Source of the DNA: Cupriavidus gilardii
GTDB taxonomy: Bacteria; Pseudomonadota; Gammaproteobacteria; Burkholderiales; Burkholderiaceae
Length of the DNA: 64,000 bases
Direction: 5' to 3'
Assembly: GCF_013314895.1 (NCBI RefSeq)
Contig: NZ_JABTYE010000019.1
Coordinates: forward strand, 1-64,000
Part shown: in pieces, positions 1-10,277 of the stretch
Numbering within the stretch: position 1 is the first letter of the stretch
How the letters are laid out: each line of letters starts with the position of its first letter
The notes under the pieces: model-generated
What the model was told of the DNA's origin: nothing
What the model saw: the letters and a program-made list of their open reading frames with translations, nothing else
Databases searched by the model: none
Program-made: the position numbers and the translations under genes

Positions 1-110
1 ACCCACCCTTGATCGGCAGGCAACAATCATTTGACGGCACGGGGCTGTTTCTTCGCGTCAATGGGCACCAAAATGCGCGGAATCCCCAATCCGAATTCCT
101 GGAGCACACC

Positions 111-920
111 ATGACGCAACCCATTCCCGCCTTCGGCCTCGGCACCTTCCGCCTGACCGGCCAGACCGTGATCGACTCGGTCAAGAACGCCCTGTCGCTC
201 GGCTATCGGCTGATCGATACCGCGCAGATCTACGGCAACGAGGCCGAGATCGGCCAGGCCATCGCGGAGGGCGGCGTCGCGCGCGGCGACCTGTTCATCA
301 CCACCAAGATCTGGACCGACAATCTCGCGGGCGACAAGCTCATTCCGAGCCTGAAGGAAAGCCTGGCGAAGCTGCGCACCGAGCAGGTCGACCTGACGCT
401 GATCCACTGGCCGTCGCCGCGCAATGCGGTGCCCCTGCCCGAGTACATGGGCGCGCTGGCCGAAGCCAAGGCGCAGGGACTGACGAAACGGATCGGTGTG
501 TCGAATTTCACGATCTCGCTGCTTGGCCAGGCCATCGATGCGGTGGGCGCGGGCGAGATTGCCACCAATCAGGTCGAGATCTCGCCGTATCTGCAGAACC
601 GCAAGCTGGTCGATTACGCGCGCGGCCAGGGCATCCATCTGACCTCGTACATGACGCTGGCCTACGGCAAGGTGCTGCCGGACCCGGTGATCCAGGCCAT
701 TGCACAGGCGCACGGCGCCACGCCGGCCCAGGTCGCGCTGGCCTGGGCGCTGCAGCAGGGCTTCGCGGTGATTCCGTCGTCCACGAAGCGCGAGAACCTC
801 GCCAGCAACCTGCAGGCGCAGCAGCTGCGCCTGACCGACGACGAGATGGCGAAGATCGCCACGCTCGATCGCGGCGAACGGTTGGCCAATCCGGAAGGCA
901 TCGCGCCCGCCTGGGACTGA
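111..920 (+). CDS. dkgB: Aldo/keto reductase, 2,5-diketo-gluconate reductase B type
   Basis: A 269-residue NADPH-dependent aldo/keto reductase that closely follows the DkgB pattern. It begins with [11 protein letters not shown], then has [13 protein letters not shown] with the catalytic Asp and Tyr, [17 protein letters not shown] with the active-site His, [17 protein letters not shown] and the NADPH-binding [10 protein letters not shown] near the C-terminus. The family reduces 2,5-diketo-gluconate, methylglyoxal and other aldehydes in the cytoplasm. The ATG at 111 is preceded by GGAG; the reading frame is open further upstream but that part is not DkgB-like. It is monocistronic and convergent with the permease, whose stop lies 25 bp away. 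The family call is firm; the physiological substrate is not known. Confidence 0.93.
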   Translation: MTQPIPAFGLGTFRLTGQTVIDSVKNALSLGYRLIDTAQIYGNEAEIGQAIAEGGVARGDLFITTKIWTDNLAGDKLIPSLKESLAKLRTEQVDLTLIHWPSPRNAVPLPEYMGALAEAKAQGLTKRIGVSNFTISLLGQAIDAVGAGEIATNQVEISPYLQNRKLVDYARGQGIHLTSYMTLAYGKVLPDPVIQAIAQAHGATPAQVALAWALQQGFAVIPSSTKRENLASNLQAQQLRLTDDEMAKIATLDRGERLANPEGIAPAWD

Positions 921-944
921 GCGCCCGGCACGGCCGCTGGCCCT

Positions 945-2345
945 TCAGCGGCCGGGATGCAGCGCCTCATCACTTCCCTGCACGCATTCCTGCGGCATCG
1001 CATGCGGGTCGCGGCGCGGCACGCCGTTGAACAGCAGGTTCAGCAGCACCGACAGCACGCAGGCCAGCAGGATACTGCTGTGCATCAGCGGCTGCAGCCA
1101 CTTGGGCAGATGGTGGAACAGCGTGGGCGCGAAGGTCGGCAGCAGCGAGATCGCCAGCGTCGCCGCGACGATATAGACGTTGTGCCGCTGCGATTCGAAA
1201 TCGACCCGCCCCAGCGTGCGCACTCCCGCCGCGGTGACCACGCCGAACATGAACAGCGCCGCGCCGCCGAGCGCGGGCAGCGGCACCGAGGCCACCACGG
1301 TAGCCATCCTGGGGAACAGCCCCAGCACGCACAGGATCACGCCGGCGGCCACCACCACCCAGCGGCTCTTGACGCCGGTTACCACCAGCAGGCCGATGTT
1401 CTGGCTGTAGATGGTGTACGGAAATCCGTTCAGCGCGCCACCGATCACGCTGGCCAGGCCGTTGGCGCGCAGGCCGTCGGTCATCTCGCGCGGCGTCAGC
1501 GTCTTGCCGACCACGTCGCCCGTCGCGAGGAACAAGCCCATCGACTCGATCATGATGATCACCATCACGACCACGATGGTGGCGACCGCGAGCGGATCGA
1601 ACACCGGCCAGCCGAAGTAGAACGGCCGGATCACGTCCACCATCGGCGCCTCGGCGACGCCGGCGAAGTCGACCATGCCGAAGGGAATCGCCACCAGCAT
1701 GCCGGCCGCCAGAGCCAGCAGCACCGAGACGTTGGTCCAGAAGCCCTTCAGCAAGCGGTTGATCACGAGGATCAGCGCGAACACGAAGCCGGCCAGCGCC
1801 AGGTTGTGCGGCGCGCCGAAGTCCGGCGCGCCCTTGCCGCCACCGATCCAGTTGACGCCGACCGGGAACAGCGACAGCCCGACCACCATCACGATGGAAC
1901 CGCCGACGATCGGCGGGAAAAAGCGCACCAGCCTGCCGAATACCGGCGAAATCAGCATCGTCAGCAGCCCGCCCGCCATCACCGCACCGATCACGGCCGG
2001 CAGCCCGAGGCCCGGATTGGTGGCGATCACCAGGATCGGCGGGATCGCGCTGAAGGCCACGCCCTGCATCACCGGCATCCGCACGCCGATGCGCCAGAAG
2101 CCCGCCGATTGCAGGATGGTGGCAATACCGCAGGTGAACAGGTCGGCGTTGATCAGCACGGCCACCGCTTCCTTCGGCAGCTTCAGCGCGGTGGCAATGA
2201 TCATCGGCACCGCGATCGCGCCGACATACATCACCAGCACATGCTGAAAGCCCAGCATCAGCAGCGGCCCGGTGGCAGGCACCGCATCGACGGGCGCGCG
2301 CGCCGGCGGCGCAGTGTCGCGCACCGCGTTGTGTTGCGCTTTCAT
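945..2345 (-). CDS. NCS2 family nucleobase:cation symporter (uracil/xanthine permease type)
   Basis: A 466-residue inner-membrane transporter with about 12-14 hydrophobic segments. NCS2 landmarks are visible: GFQHVLVMYVGAIAVP in the first helix, the central MIESMGLFLATGD segment that holds the family's substrate/cation Glu, and SQNIGLLVVTGV in the signature helix. NCS2 members import uracil, xanthine or urate with protons or sodium. The ATG at 2345 follows GGAGA by about 7 bases; the longer open frame upstream is low-complexity and not membrane-like. It lies 214 bp downstream of the molybdenum hydroxylase genes on the same strand, so it may import a purine or other N-heterocycle for that enzyme. 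That link is inference. Confidence 0.9.
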   Translation of the reverse strand: MKAQHNAVRDTAPPARAPVDAVPATGPLLMLGFQHVLVMYVGAIAVPMIIATALKLPKEAVAVLINADLFTCGIATILQSAGFWRIGVRMPVMQGVAFSAIPPILVIATNPGLGLPAVIGAVMAGGLLTMLISPVFGRLVRFFPPIVGGSIVMVVGLSLFPVGVNWIGGGKGAPDFGAPHNLALAGFVFALILVINRLLKGFWTNVSVLLALAAGMLVAIPFGMVDFAGVAEAPMVDVIRPFYFGWPVFDPLAVATIVVVMVIIMIESMGLFLATGDVVGKTLTPREMTDGLRANGLASVIGGALNGFPYTIYSQNIGLLVVTGVKSRWVVVAAGVILCVLGLFPRMATVVASVPLPALGGAALFMFGVVTAAGVRTLGRVDFESQRHNVYIVAATLAISLLPTFAPTLFHHLPKWLQPLMHSSILLACVLSVLLNLLFNGVPRRDPHAMPQECVQGSDEALHPGR

Positions 2346-2369
2346 GGGGGTGTCTCCTTCCGGATTTCG

Positions 2370-2396
2370 TTGTGGTTGTTGTGGTTGTTGTGGTTG
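2370..2396. repeat. 9-bp tandem repeat (TTGTGGTTG)x3 in the leader of the permease gene
   Basis: Three perfect head-to-tail copies of TTGTGGTTG followed by decayed copies up to about 2435. It lies between the hydroxylase stop (2560) and the permease start (2345), within the presumed leader of the permease transcript. No gene is visible in the 214-bp gap. Confidence 0.8.
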
Positions 2397-2559
2397 TGGT
2401 GATGGTTGTCGCCGTGGTTGTTGCCGCGGTCGTGCCGGCGTGGCTCGGCGGCGCCGGTGCCGGCATAGCGCGGGATGCCGCATCGCAAGGCCCTGGTCCG
2501 ATGCACGGCAGCGGCGGGCCGTCGAAACGGCGCCGCCGTCGCCGTGCCCATCGCTCGCG

Positions 2560-4785
2560 TCAGGCGAAGCGGAACGGCGTCGCACGCAGGCGCTTGCCGG
2601 TCGCTGCGAAGATCGCGTTGCCGATCGCCGGCACCACCGGCGGATTGGACAGTTCGCCGACGCCGCTCGGCGCCCGGCCCGACGGCGGCATCAGCTCGAT
2701 GTCGAGCCGTGGCGCATCGGTGATCCGCACCACCGGATAGTCGTGGTAATTGCTGATGCGCACGGTGCCATGGTCGATGGGCACCTCGTTCATCATCGCG
2801 GTCGACACGCCCCAGTACAGCCCGCCCGCCAGCTGCTGCCGCACCGAGCTCGGATCGACGGCCAGCCCGCAGTCGACCACGCAGCTGAGCTTGTGCACCG
2901 TGATCGCGCGATCCTTGACTTCGACCTCCGCAACCACCGCGATATAGCTCTTGTAGCCCTGGTAGGTCGCGATGCCCAGTCCTCGCCCGGCCGCGGAAGC
3001 CCGCGGCCACCCGGCCAGCGCGGCGGCACGGTGCAGCACCGCCAGATGCTCGGGCCGCTCGCGCAGCAGGCGGCGGCGATAGGCCAGCGGGTCCTGTCCC
3101 GCCGCGTGCGCGGCCTCGTCGATCAGGCTCTCGATCGCGAAGACGTTCGGCACATAGCTGACCGCGCGCCACCACCAGATCGGCAGCTTCGGCTCGACCC
3201 GCACCCACGCCAGGTCGAGCGTGCCGATGTCGTAGTAGAAGTCGTCGCGCATCGCCTCGGTGCAGCTCGGATCGACCGGCACCTTGGCGAGGAAGCCGGG
3301 ATCGTCGGGCTCCTTGATCGACGGCGTCACCGCGCGCAGGCTGAAGGCCGCGATGCCGCCGTCGCGATCGAGCGCGGCGCGTGCCTTGTGCACGCTGGCG
3401 GTCTGGTAGAACAGGCCGCGCATATCGTCCTCGCGGCTGTAGATCAGCTTGACCGGCTTGCCGACGCGGCGCGAGATATAGGTAGCCTCGAGGATCTGAT
3501 GCATGCCTTCGCGCGCGCCGAAGCTCCCGCCGGCCTCGGTCAGATGGATCTTCACCTTGTCGGCCGGCACGCCGGCAATGGTCTGCGCCGCCTGCGCGCA
3601 GCGCGACGGCACCTGGATGCCGCCCCAGTATTCGACGATGCCGTCGTGCACCCAGGCCACCACGCTGAGCGGTTCCATCTGCGCGTGGGCCTTGTAGGGC
3701 ATCGTGTAGACGGCTTCGACGACCTTGTCGGCGCGCGCGAACGCCGCCGCGGCATCGCCCTTGACCTTGCTCTTCGCTCCCGGCGCATCGACATGCCGGG
3801 CCAGCTCGCGCAGCGCACCCTCGGCGCTGAAGTGGGCCATGTCGCTGTCGCCCCATTGCACCTTCAGCGCCTGGCGCGCGCGCTGCGCGGCCCAGAAATG
3901 ATCGGCGACGATGGCCACGCCGGGCTGGCAGGCGCCGTTGTCGGGTACCGCCGGCCCCATGCCGGGACGGAAATGCGCGATCGCCGCCGGAATCTCGGTG
4001 GCAAACACATCGCGCACGCCGGGCAGCGCCTTGACCTCGGCCGCGTTGAACGACACCACGGGGGCGTTGATCACCGGCGGATGCACGACGATGGCAGTCA
4101 GCATGCCGGGCAGCTTGATGTCGACCGCGTATTGCGCGCGGCCGGTCAGCTTGTCGGCGACGCGATAGCTGCTGCGTTCCTTTCCGATCAGCACGAAGTC
4201 CGCCGGGCGCTTGAGTGCGACCTCCTTAGGCACAGGCTGCCGCGCCGCGCCTTCGGCCAGCTCGCCATAGCCGATTCGCCGCGCCCCCGAAGCATCGATC
4301 ACCATGCCGTTGCCGGTGCGGCAGCTGGCCGGATCGACGCGCCAGCGCTGCGCGGCCTCGGCCACCAGCATCGCGCGCGCGGTGGCGCCGGCGCGCCGCA
4401 GGGTGTTCCATTCGAGCGGCACGCTGGTGCTGCCGCCGGTCGCATGCATGCCCCACAGCGGATGGATATAGACCTGCGCCAGCGGATCGTCGGGCTGCAC
4501 CACGCGCACGCGCGACCAGTCGGCGTCGAGTTCCTCGGCGAGCATCAGCCCGAGCGCGTTCTTGACGCCGGTGCCGCTGTCGAACTTGTGCACGACCAGC
4601 AGCACCTCGCCTTGCGGCGTGATGCGGACCCAGGCGTTGGGGGCGAAGGCCGCGCGATCGGCGGCGGCGCCGGAGGACGATGTCCCGGCGGCAGCGCCCC
4701 CAGCACGCACCCCGCTGGCGCTCAGCTCCAGCATCAGGCCGCCGGCCAGCGCCGCCCCGCTCTTCAGGAAGTCGCGTCGCTTCAT
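2560..4785 (-). CDS. Molybdopterin-binding large subunit of a xanthine dehydrogenase-family hydroxylase (IorB-like)
   Basis: A 741-residue molybdenum-cofactor subunit. The N-terminus [16 protein letters not shown] is a twin-arginine signal, so the enzyme is probably exported folded with its small subunit. Visible family motifs are GGSFGAREG (Moco contact) and [18 protein letters not shown] near the C-terminus, whose Glu (about E711) is the expected catalytic base. Two-subunit enzymes of this type (isoquinoline 1-oxidoreductase, some aldehyde oxidases) lack the FAD subunit and pass electrons to membrane cytochromes; no cytochrome gene is adjacent here. The start overlaps the stop of the 2Fe-2S subunit gene by 4 bp (ATGA), implying translational coupling. 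The substrate is unproven; an N-heteroaromatic compound or an aldehyde is likely. Confidence 0.88.
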   Translation of the reverse strand: MKRRDFLKSGAALAGGLMLELSASGVRAGGAAAGTSSSGAAADRAAFAPNAWVRITPQGEVLLVVHKFDSGTGVKNALGLMLAEELDADWSRVRVVQPDDPLAQVYIHPLWGMHATGGSTSVPLEWNTLRRAGATARAMLVAEAAQRWRVDPASCRTGNGMVIDASGARRIGYGELAEGAARQPVPKEVALKRPADFVLIGKERSSYRVADKLTGRAQYAVDIKLPGMLTAIVVHPPVINAPVVSFNAAEVKALPGVRDVFATEIPAAIAHFRPGMGPAVPDNGACQPGVAIVADHFWAAQRARQALKVQWGDSDMAHFSAEGALRELARHVDAPGAKSKVKGDAAAAFARADKVVEAVYTMPYKAHAQMEPLSVVAWVHDGIVEYWGGIQVPSRCAQAAQTIAGVPADKVKIHLTEAGGSFGAREGMHQILEATYISRRVGKPVKLIYSREDDMRGLFYQTASVHKARAALDRDGGIAAFSLRAVTPSIKEPDDPGFLAKVPVDPSCTEAMRDDFYYDIGTLDLAWVRVEPKLPIWWWRAVSYVPNVFAIESLIDEAAHAAGQDPLAYRRRLLRERPEHLAVLHRAAALAGWPRASAAGRGLGIATYQGYKSYIAVVAEVEVKDRAITVHKLSCVVDCGLAVDPSSVRQQLAGGLYWGVSTAMMNEVPIDHGTVRISNYHDYPVVRITDAPRLDIELMPPSGRAPSGVGELSNPPVVPAIGNAIFAATGKRLRATPFRFA

Positions 4786-5258
4786 GCCAGCCTCCCGCTG
4801 CGCAGTTCCGCCGCGGCGCGATGGATGGCGCGCCGGATGCGGTCATAGGTGCCGCAGCGGCAGAGATTGCCGGCCATCGCCGCATCGATATCGCTGTCGC
4901 TGGGCCTTGGCTTCTGCGCCAGCAGCGCGGCGGCCGACATCAGCTGTCCCGACTGGCAATAGCCGCATTGCGGCACGTCCTCCGCCTGCCAGGCGCGTTG
5001 CAGCACGTGCAGCGCATCGGGCTTGCCGAGTCCCTCGATGGTCGTCACGCGCTTGCCCGCGACGCTGGACAACGGGGTCTGGCAGGCGCGCACCGCCTGC
5101 CCGTCGACATGCACCGTGCAGGCGCCGCACAGGCCCATGCCGCAGCCGTACTTGGTGCCGGTCAGGTCCAGCTGGTCTCGCAGCACCCACAACAGCGGCG
5201 TATCCGCGGGGGCGTCCACCCGACGGCGGGCGCCATTGACTTCGAGCTTGGTGGTCAT
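4782..5258 (-). CDS. 2Fe-2S small subunit of the molybdenum hydroxylase (IorA-like)
   Basis: A 158-residue electron-transfer subunit with the two cluster-binding domains of the xanthine oxidase family. The N-terminal plant-type ferredoxin domain has [11 protein letters not shown] plus a later Cys in RACQTPL. The C-terminal four-helix domain has [11 protein letters not shown] and [11 protein letters not shown]. It carries electrons from the Moco subunit encoded immediately downstream (4-bp overlap). There is no signal peptide of its own, consistent with co-export on the partner's Tat signal. First gene of the operon; a LysR gene reads away from it 108 bp upstream and is the probable regulator. 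Confidence 0.92.
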   Translation of the reverse strand: MTTKLEVNGARRRVDAPADTPLLWVLRDQLDLTGTKYGCGMGLCGACTVHVDGQAVRACQTPLSSVAGKRVTTIEGLGKPDALHVLQRAWQAEDVPQCGYCQSGQLMSAAALLAQKPRPSDSDIDAAMAGNLCRCGTYDRIRRAIHRAAAELRSGRLA

Positions 5259-5321
5259 CGTGGTCTCCTCGGCCGTCCCTCTGGCGTGGACGGATCAGGG
5301 AAAGCCTAGGTGTCGCGCAAC

Positions 5322-5336
5322 CATATGTGAAATATG
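5322..5336. promoter_or_regulatory. Inverted repeat CATAT-N5-ATATG between the hydroxylase operon and its LysR gene
   Basis: CATATGTGAAATATG is a perfect 5-bp inverted repeat in the 108-bp divergent intergenic region. A related CATA...CATATG pair at 5353-5369 overlaps the LysR start codon. Paired AT-rich dyads in a shared promoter are typical of LysR recognition and activation sites, so this is a candidate binding site for the adjacent regulator. Confidence 0.5.
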
Positions 5337-5366
5337 ATTTCGGAATCCAATCCATACGGATCGCAT

Positions 5367-6365
5367 ATGGATCTCCGCCAGCTGCGCTACTTCATCGCGG
5401 TCGCCGAGGAAGGCAACTACAGCCGCGCCGCCGAGCGGCTGCATATCTCGCAGCCGCCGCTGAGCCAGCAGATCAAGTCGCTGGAGGGCGCGCTGCGGGT
5501 CACGCTGTTCGAACGCGGCCGGCATGGCGCGCGGCTGACGCGCGCGGGCGAGGCGCTGCTGACGCGGGCGCGCCGCATCGTCGACGACTGCGAATCGGTG
5601 GAGCGGCAGGTGCGGCGCGTGGCCGAAGGACTCGAGGGCTATCTGCGCATCGGCATCATCAACTCGGTGATGTACGGCCCGCTGCCGCTGACGCTGCGCC
5701 AGTTCCAGCTGCGCAATCCGGGCGTCGAATGGACGCTGCACGAACTGCTGCCCGACCAGCAGTACGAGGCGCTGGCGCGCGGTCGCATCGATGTGGGGTT
5801 TTCCTGCAGCGCGGCGGCGCGCAGCGATCTGCGCTCGATCCTGGTCTATGCGCAGCCGCTGATGGTGGCGATGGCGGCGGACCACCCGCTGGCCGGCGCA
5901 AGCCGCGTCTCGCTGCGGCAGCTGTCAGGCGATGCCTTCGTGCTGCTGAACATGCAAAGCCCGATGATCCGCAATGTGCTGGCCGCCTGCCTGCGCGACG
6001 GCTTCGAGCCGCGCGTGATGCATGAATCGATCGATCCGGAGACAGTGCTGGGTCTGGTGGGCGCGGGCGTCGGCGTCAGCGTGCTGCCAGCCTCGCTGTC
6101 GGCCACGCGGCGCGACGATGTCAGCTACGTGCCGCTGGCCGCGCGCGGGCTCGACGCCGACCTGCATGCGACGGTGCGGCGCGAGCATGCGCTGCCCGCG
6201 CTGGAACGTTTTCTGGCGTTGCTCAACGAGGTCACGCGAGTCTGGCACCGCGAGGTGTTCGGCGATGGTGCCGCGCGCGGCGGCGCGGGCTGGCCCGGGG
6301 CGGGGAAGCGTGACGTCCGCCGAACAGTCAAACGCAAGGTCAGGCCGGCGTCATCACCACCTTGA
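5367..6365 (+). CDS. LysR-family transcriptional regulator, divergent to iorAB-like genes
   Basis: A 332-residue regulator starting [19 protein letters not shown], the canonical LysR start. The N-terminal winged helix-turn-helix contains [20 protein letters not shown] (residues about 18-37), followed by a periplasmic-binding-protein-like effector domain. The frame is open 11 codons further upstream, but that ATG lies inside the inverted repeat, so 5367 is preferred. It probably controls the hydroxylase operon in response to its substrate. The last 26 bp overlap the 3' end of the convergent alcohol dehydrogenase gene, and the C-terminal tail (about 30 residues after the effector domain) is unusually basic. 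Confidence 0.9.
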   Translation: MDLRQLRYFIAVAEEGNYSRAAERLHISQPPLSQQIKSLEGALRVTLFERGRHGARLTRAGEALLTRARRIVDDCESVERQVRRVAEGLEGYLRIGIINSVMYGPLPLTLRQFQLRNPGVEWTLHELLPDQQYEALARGRIDVGFSCSAAARSDLRSILVYAQPLMVAMAADHPLAGASRVSLRQLSGDAFVLLNMQSPMIRNVLAACLRDGFEPRVMHESIDPETVLGLVGAGVGVSVLPASLSATRRDDVSYVPLAARGLDADLHATVRREHALPALERFLALLNEVTRVWHREVFGDGAARGGAGWPGAGKRDVRRTVKRKVRPASSPP

Positions 6366-7521
6366 TGCAGCCGTCGTGCTTGTCGCGGAAGGTCTCGTAC
6401 ATCGACGGTCCATCGGCCAGCGTGACGCGATGGGAGATCACGAAGGTGGGGTCGATCTGCTTGTCGATGATGCGCTGGAGCAGATCGTCGGTCCAGCGAT
6501 TGACATGGGTCTGACCGGTTCGGATCGTCAGGCCCTTGTTCATCAGCGCGCCCATCGGGATCTTGTCGACCAGTCCGCCGTAGACACCGGGAATCGACAC
6601 GATGCCGCCGGGCCGGCACACATAGATCATTTCGCGCAGCACGTGGGGTCGATCGGTCTCGAGCATCACCGCCTGCTTGACGCGGTCGTAGATCGAATCG
6701 AGCGAGCGCGTCGCGTGCGCTTCCAGGCCGACCGCGTCGATGCACTTGTCCGGGCCCTTGCCATGCGTGATCTCGTTGAGGGCCTCCAGCACGCTCTGGT
6801 TTTCGAAATCGATCACCGTCACGCGGTCGGGACCGAGCTGCTGCGCCATGCGCAGGCGTTCGGGCACGCGGTCGATCACGACCACCTGCTTCGCTCCCAT
6901 CAGCAACGCCGACAGGATGCAGAACTGACCAACCGGTCCCGCGCCCCAGATGGCGACGATATCGTCGGGCTGGATCTCGCATTGGGCCGCGGCCTGCCAC
7001 CCGGTCGGCAGGATGTCGCCGAGAAACAGCACCTGCTCGTCGCTCAACTCGGCAGGCACCTTGACCGGCGCCACATCGGCATAGGGCACGCGCACGTATT
7101 CGGCCTGGCCGCCCGCATAGCCGCCGGTCAGATGGGTGTAGCCGAACAGGCCGGCGGTGGTATGGCCGAACATCTTGTCGGCCGCTTCCTTGTTGCGGTT
7201 GGTGCGCTCGCACACCGAGAAATTGCCGCGCCGGCATTGATCGCATTCGCCGCAGATGATGGTGAACGGCACCACCACGCGATCGCCGACGCGCAGCCGG
7301 CGGTTCTCGGCGCCGACCTCGACGACCTCGCCCATGAACTCGTGGCCCATGATGTCGCCATGCTCCATTCCGGGCACGAAGCCGTCGTACAGATGCAGGT
7401 CCGAGCCGCAGATTGCACAGCTGCTGACGCGGATGATGGCGTCGCGCGGGTGTTCGATCACGGGATCGGGAACGGTGTCGTAGCGGATATCGTGCTTGCC
7501 GTGCCAGCAAAGGGCTTTCAT
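6340..7521 (-). CDS. Zinc-dependent alcohol dehydrogenase, FDH-like medium-chain family
   Basis: A 393-residue medium-chain dehydrogenase. The catalytic zinc site is seen in [14 protein letters not shown] and the downstream GHEFMGEV; the structural zinc loop is [15 protein letters not shown] with four cysteines. The Rossmann glycine motif is [10 protein letters not shown]. It belongs to the subgroup often labelled glutathione-independent formaldehyde dehydrogenase or threonine dehydrogenase-like, but the sequence does not settle the substrate. The start at 7521 is the first Met of the family-typical MKALCWHGK; the 39 codons upstream are not conserved-looking. It is monocistronic, with a 3' overlap with the LysR gene. 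Confidence 0.88.
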   Translation of the reverse strand: MKALCWHGKHDIRYDTVPDPVIEHPRDAIIRVSSCAICGSDLHLYDGFVPGMEHGDIMGHEFMGEVVEVGAENRRLRVGDRVVVPFTIICGECDQCRRGNFSVCERTNRNKEAADKMFGHTTAGLFGYTHLTGGYAGGQAEYVRVPYADVAPVKVPAELSDEQVLFLGDILPTGWQAAAQCEIQPDDIVAIWGAGPVGQFCILSALLMGAKQVVVIDRVPERLRMAQQLGPDRVTVIDFENQSVLEALNEITHGKGPDKCIDAVGLEAHATRSLDSIYDRVKQAVMLETDRPHVLREMIYVCRPGGIVSIPGVYGGLVDKIPMGALMNKGLTIRTGQTHVNRWTDDLLQRIIDKQIDPTFVISHRVTLADGPSMYETFRDKHDGCIKVVMTPA

Positions 7522-7722
7522 CGCGGGCTCCCCAGGGAAGAGCGGCACACCAGTCGCGCCGCATGGGGCGGGAATGCAAGCGCTGTTCCACGGGGATGGC
7601 GGGCGGGTGTGAGTCCTGAAGTCTCCCTTCGGTGGCACGGGGGGGCGCGAAACTTACATGTGGGGGAAGAAGTTTCAAGTGCGCCGAGCACGCTGACGCT
7701 CGACCGGCGCGTGTGTTCGCTC

Positions 7723-7746
7723 CCCTCTCCCGCTCGCGGGAGAGGG
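7723..7746. repeat. Palindromic intergenic repeat, copy 1
   Basis: CCCTCTCCCG - CTCG - CGGGAGAGGG: a perfect 10-bp stem with a 4-nt loop. It belongs to a GC-rich intergenic hairpin family common in beta- and gamma-proteobacteria; the same stem recurs at 7811 and a variant at 25472. It could act as a bidirectional RNA 3' end or stabiliser. Confidence 0.8.
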
Positions 7747-7810
7747 CCGGGGGAGAGGGCAGCGGCGCTCGCCATCGCCATCGCGGCTTGATCCGCCCGT
7801 TCCCTCTCCC

Positions 7811-7834
7811 CCCTCTCCCGCCAGCGGGAGAGGG
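7811..7834. repeat. Palindromic intergenic repeat, copy 2
   Basis: CCCTCTCCCG - CCAG - CGGGAGAGGG, with a stem identical to the copy at 7723 and a different loop. It lies 44 bp beyond the stop of the CHASE2 kinase gene, so it is well placed as that operon's transcript end. Confidence 0.8.
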
Positions 7835-7877
7835 AGCGAGATATCGCTAGTGCATGGCGCGACGACAGATACCGGAC

Positions 7878-10277
7878 TCAGCCCGGCAGCGTGATCGTAA
7901 ACGTCGTGCCGCGCCCCGGCGCGCTGTCGACGCCAACATGGCCGCCGTGACGCTCGACCACCGTCTTGACGAACAGCAGGCCCAGTCCGCTGCCTTCGCG
8001 CACCGGGCGGCCCTCTTCCTGCAGCCGGCTGAACGGCTGGAACAGGCGGGCCTGCTCCTCCGGCGCGATGCCGGGCCCCTGGTCCGACACCGACACCAGC
8101 AGGCCGCCATCGCTGCCGTCCTCATGCCGCACGCGGCCGGCGCGCACGGTCACGGTGCCGCCCGGCGGGCTGTACTTGACCGCGTTGTCGATCAGGTTGG
8201 AGACGGCGCGCATCAGCAGCGCCGCTTCGCCATACAGCATCATCTCCTCGTTGCCGGTCTGCACCGCTACGGTCACGCGCCGGGCCTGTCCCAGCGCCCA
8301 CAGCGAATCCGCCGCGTCCATCAACACCGTGGTCAGGTCGATCTCGGCAAAGCGCAGATGCTGCGACTCGGCGCGTGCGAGCTGGATGAAGTCGTCGGCC
8401 AGCGCCAGCGTGCGGCCGGCGTGATGGCGGATCCGTTCGAGCAGTACCGGCAGTTCCAGCGCGCGCGCCGGATCGGCCTGCAATTCGACGAGCGCCAGGA
8501 TCGACGCCTGCGGCGAGCGCATGTCGTGCGAGATGAAGCGCAGCGTTTCCTCGCGCTGGCGCTCGGCCAGCCGGACCTGCGTGATATCGATGAAGCTGAC
8601 GCTGAAGCCGGCCACCTCGCCCGCGTTGCCGCGCAGCGGCGCGCCGCGCAGCAGCATCGCGCGCAGATCGTGCGTCTGCAGCTCGACCCCGGCGCGCTCG
8701 CCGCGTGTCGGCGCCGCGCCGGTATCCGCGGCGCGCTTGAGCCGATCCCAGTAATCGAGTCCACCCTGCGGCGGCGCGAAGATGTCGGCGATCAGCGTAT
8801 CGAGCAAGGGGCGCGCGCCGCCCTCGGTATTGAGCGCCGACAGCAGCCGCGGCGACAGCGCGACCGCGCCGGCATTGGCCAGCAGGATGCTGCCGTCGGC
8901 ATCGCAGATCACGGTGGCATCGGGCAGGTTCTCCAGCCCGTCCGACAGCAGGCGGCGCAGATCGCGCTGCCGCGTGATCATCCGGTACAGCGCGCTCATG
9001 CGCGCGTCCAGCGTGCCGCCGGCCAGCGGCGGCGTGCGCTTGCCGCCCGGCAGCGCGGGCTCGCGTTCGAGCCGGGCGACTTCCGCCGACAGGAAGCTCA
9101 GCGCCGATTCCTGCCGGCGCCAGCTCCACAGCGGATAGAACACCAGGCAGGCAAGAATGGCCGGCACCGGCGAGAACCACAGCCGATCGAAATACATCAG
9201 CGCGACGCTCGCCCCGAACAGCCCCACCATCACCGCGGCGGTAACCAGCAAGGCATCGCGCGGCGACATCAGCAGCGCCGCCAGGCAGACCAGCAGCACC
9301 GGCAGCAGCGTCAGCGACCAGTACCAGGCCGATGGCAGCGGCACGATGCCGTTGTTGTCCAGCAGCGCCTGCGCGGCATTGGCCAGCAGCTCGACGCCGC
9401 TGATGCCGGCGCCGTTCTTCGACAGCGGCGCGGAGAACATGTCGCCAAGACCGGTGGCACCGGCGCCGACCAGCACCAGCTTGTCGCGGAACATCTCGGG
9501 CGGAATGGCGCCGCTCAACACGTCGATCGCGGACACCGTGCGGAAGGTGCCGATCGGTCCGGCGAACGGAATGCCCAGGCGATAGCGGCGATGCCATTCG
9601 CCGGCCAGCGTCTCGTCGACCGGCACCTGCCGATAGCTCGTCAGCGGGCGATCGGGCCGGCCGAACTGCACCAGGCGCACGACGAAATGGTCGAGCATCT
9701 GCCCCGGCAGGCCCTCCTGCAGATAGATATGGCGGGCCAGCCCGTCGACATCGGTGGCGATATTGATATGGCCTACATCGGCGCCCAGCGCCGGCAGCGG
9801 ATAGCTGAGGCGATAGCCGTCGCGCACCGGCTCGGCCAGCGCGGGGATGATCACGTTGCCGGCGCGCGCCATGCTGACCGCCAGCGCCTCGTCGTCCTCG
9901 GGATGGCGCCAGTCCGGCTCGACCAGCAGCACGTCGAGCCCGATCGCGCGCGCGCCGCCGTCGGCCAGCCGATCGACCAGCCCCGCCAGCAAGGAACGGC
10001 GCCATGGCCAGCGGCCCACCGCGGACAGCGACTCATCGTCGATCGAGACGATCAGGATGTCGTCGCGCGGCGCATGCTGCTGCGCGGCGATGCCGATGTC
10101 GTAGACGGCCAGGTCCAGCCGCTGGCTCGCGCCGAAGTCCGCGCGCACCGCGGCCAGCACCATGACGAGCATGGTCAGCGCCAGCCATTCGATCAGCGTG
10201 CGTCGATGAAAGCCCGCGATCAGTCCGCTACCCGCGGCCGTGCGCAACTGGGGCAGGCGGAAGCGGCTATCCGCCAC
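7878..10277 (-). CDS. CHASE2-domain sensor histidine kinase
   Basis: A 799-residue membrane sensor kinase. One transmembrane helix (about 28-44) precedes a large extracytoplasmic CHASE2 domain (about 60-310, with DDILIVSIDDESL and VLVGAGATGLGD). Three helices follow (about 319-386), then a PAS-like domain (about 440-570) and a HisKA domain with the phospho-acceptor His in FISHDMRSP (about H584). The ATPase domain has NLIDNAVKYSP, DQGPGIAPEE and GSGLGLLFVK. No ATG fits the 5' end. The GTG at 10277 is chosen because it gives an 11-bp overlap (GTGGCGGATAG) with the upstream gene, the same overlap length as at the other junction of this operon; a GTG at 10286 is an alternative. It probably phosphorylates the response regulator encoded two genes upstream. 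Confidence 0.85.
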   Translation of the reverse strand: MADSRFRLPQLRTAAGSGLIAGFHRRTLIEWLALTMLVMVLAAVRADFGASQRLDLAVYDIGIAAQQHAPRDDILIVSIDDESLSAVGRWPWRRSLLAGLVDRLADGGARAIGLDVLLVEPDWRHPEDDEALAVSMARAGNVIIPALAEPVRDGYRLSYPLPALGADVGHINIATDVDGLARHIYLQEGLPGQMLDHFVVRLVQFGRPDRPLTSYRQVPVDETLAGEWHRRYRLGIPFAGPIGTFRTVSAIDVLSGAIPPEMFRDKLVLVGAGATGLGDMFSAPLSKNGAGISGVELLANAAQALLDNNGIVPLPSAWYWSLTLLPVLLVCLAALLMSPRDALLVTAAVMVGLFGASVALMYFDRLWFSPVPAILACLVFYPLWSWRRQESALSFLSAEVARLEREPALPGGKRTPPLAGGTLDARMSALYRMITRQRDLRRLLSDGLENLPDATVICDADGSILLANAGAVALSPRLLSALNTEGGARPLLDTLIADIFAPPQGGLDYWDRLKRAADTGAAPTRGERAGVELQTHDLRAMLLRGAPLRGNAGEVAGFSVSFIDITQVRLAERQREETLRFISHDMRSPQASILALVELQADPARALELPVLLERIRHHAGRTLALADDFIQLARAESQHLRFAEIDLTTVLMDAADSLWALGQARRVTVAVQTGNEEMMLYGEAALLMRAVSNLIDNAVKYSPPGGTVTVRAGRVRHEDGSDGGLLVSVSDQGPGIAPEEQARLFQPFSRLQEEGRPVREGSGLGLLFVKTVVERHGGHVGVDSAPGRGTTFTITLPG

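Larger units (their letters stand above)
7522..7877. other. Gene-free 356-bp interval with two identical-stem hairpins
   Basis: No coding signal is convincing on either strand between the alcohol dehydrogenase start and the CHASE2 kinase stop. The interval must hold the dehydrogenase promoter. Its second half holds two CCCTCTCCCG hairpins listed separately. Confidence 0.7.

Noticed and set aside
957-2402. Long His/Gln/Arg-rich plus-strand frame opposite the NCS2 permease
   Set aside because: Composition is that of an antisense shadow of a membrane protein gene. The opposite strand carries clear family motifs and a good ribosome site.
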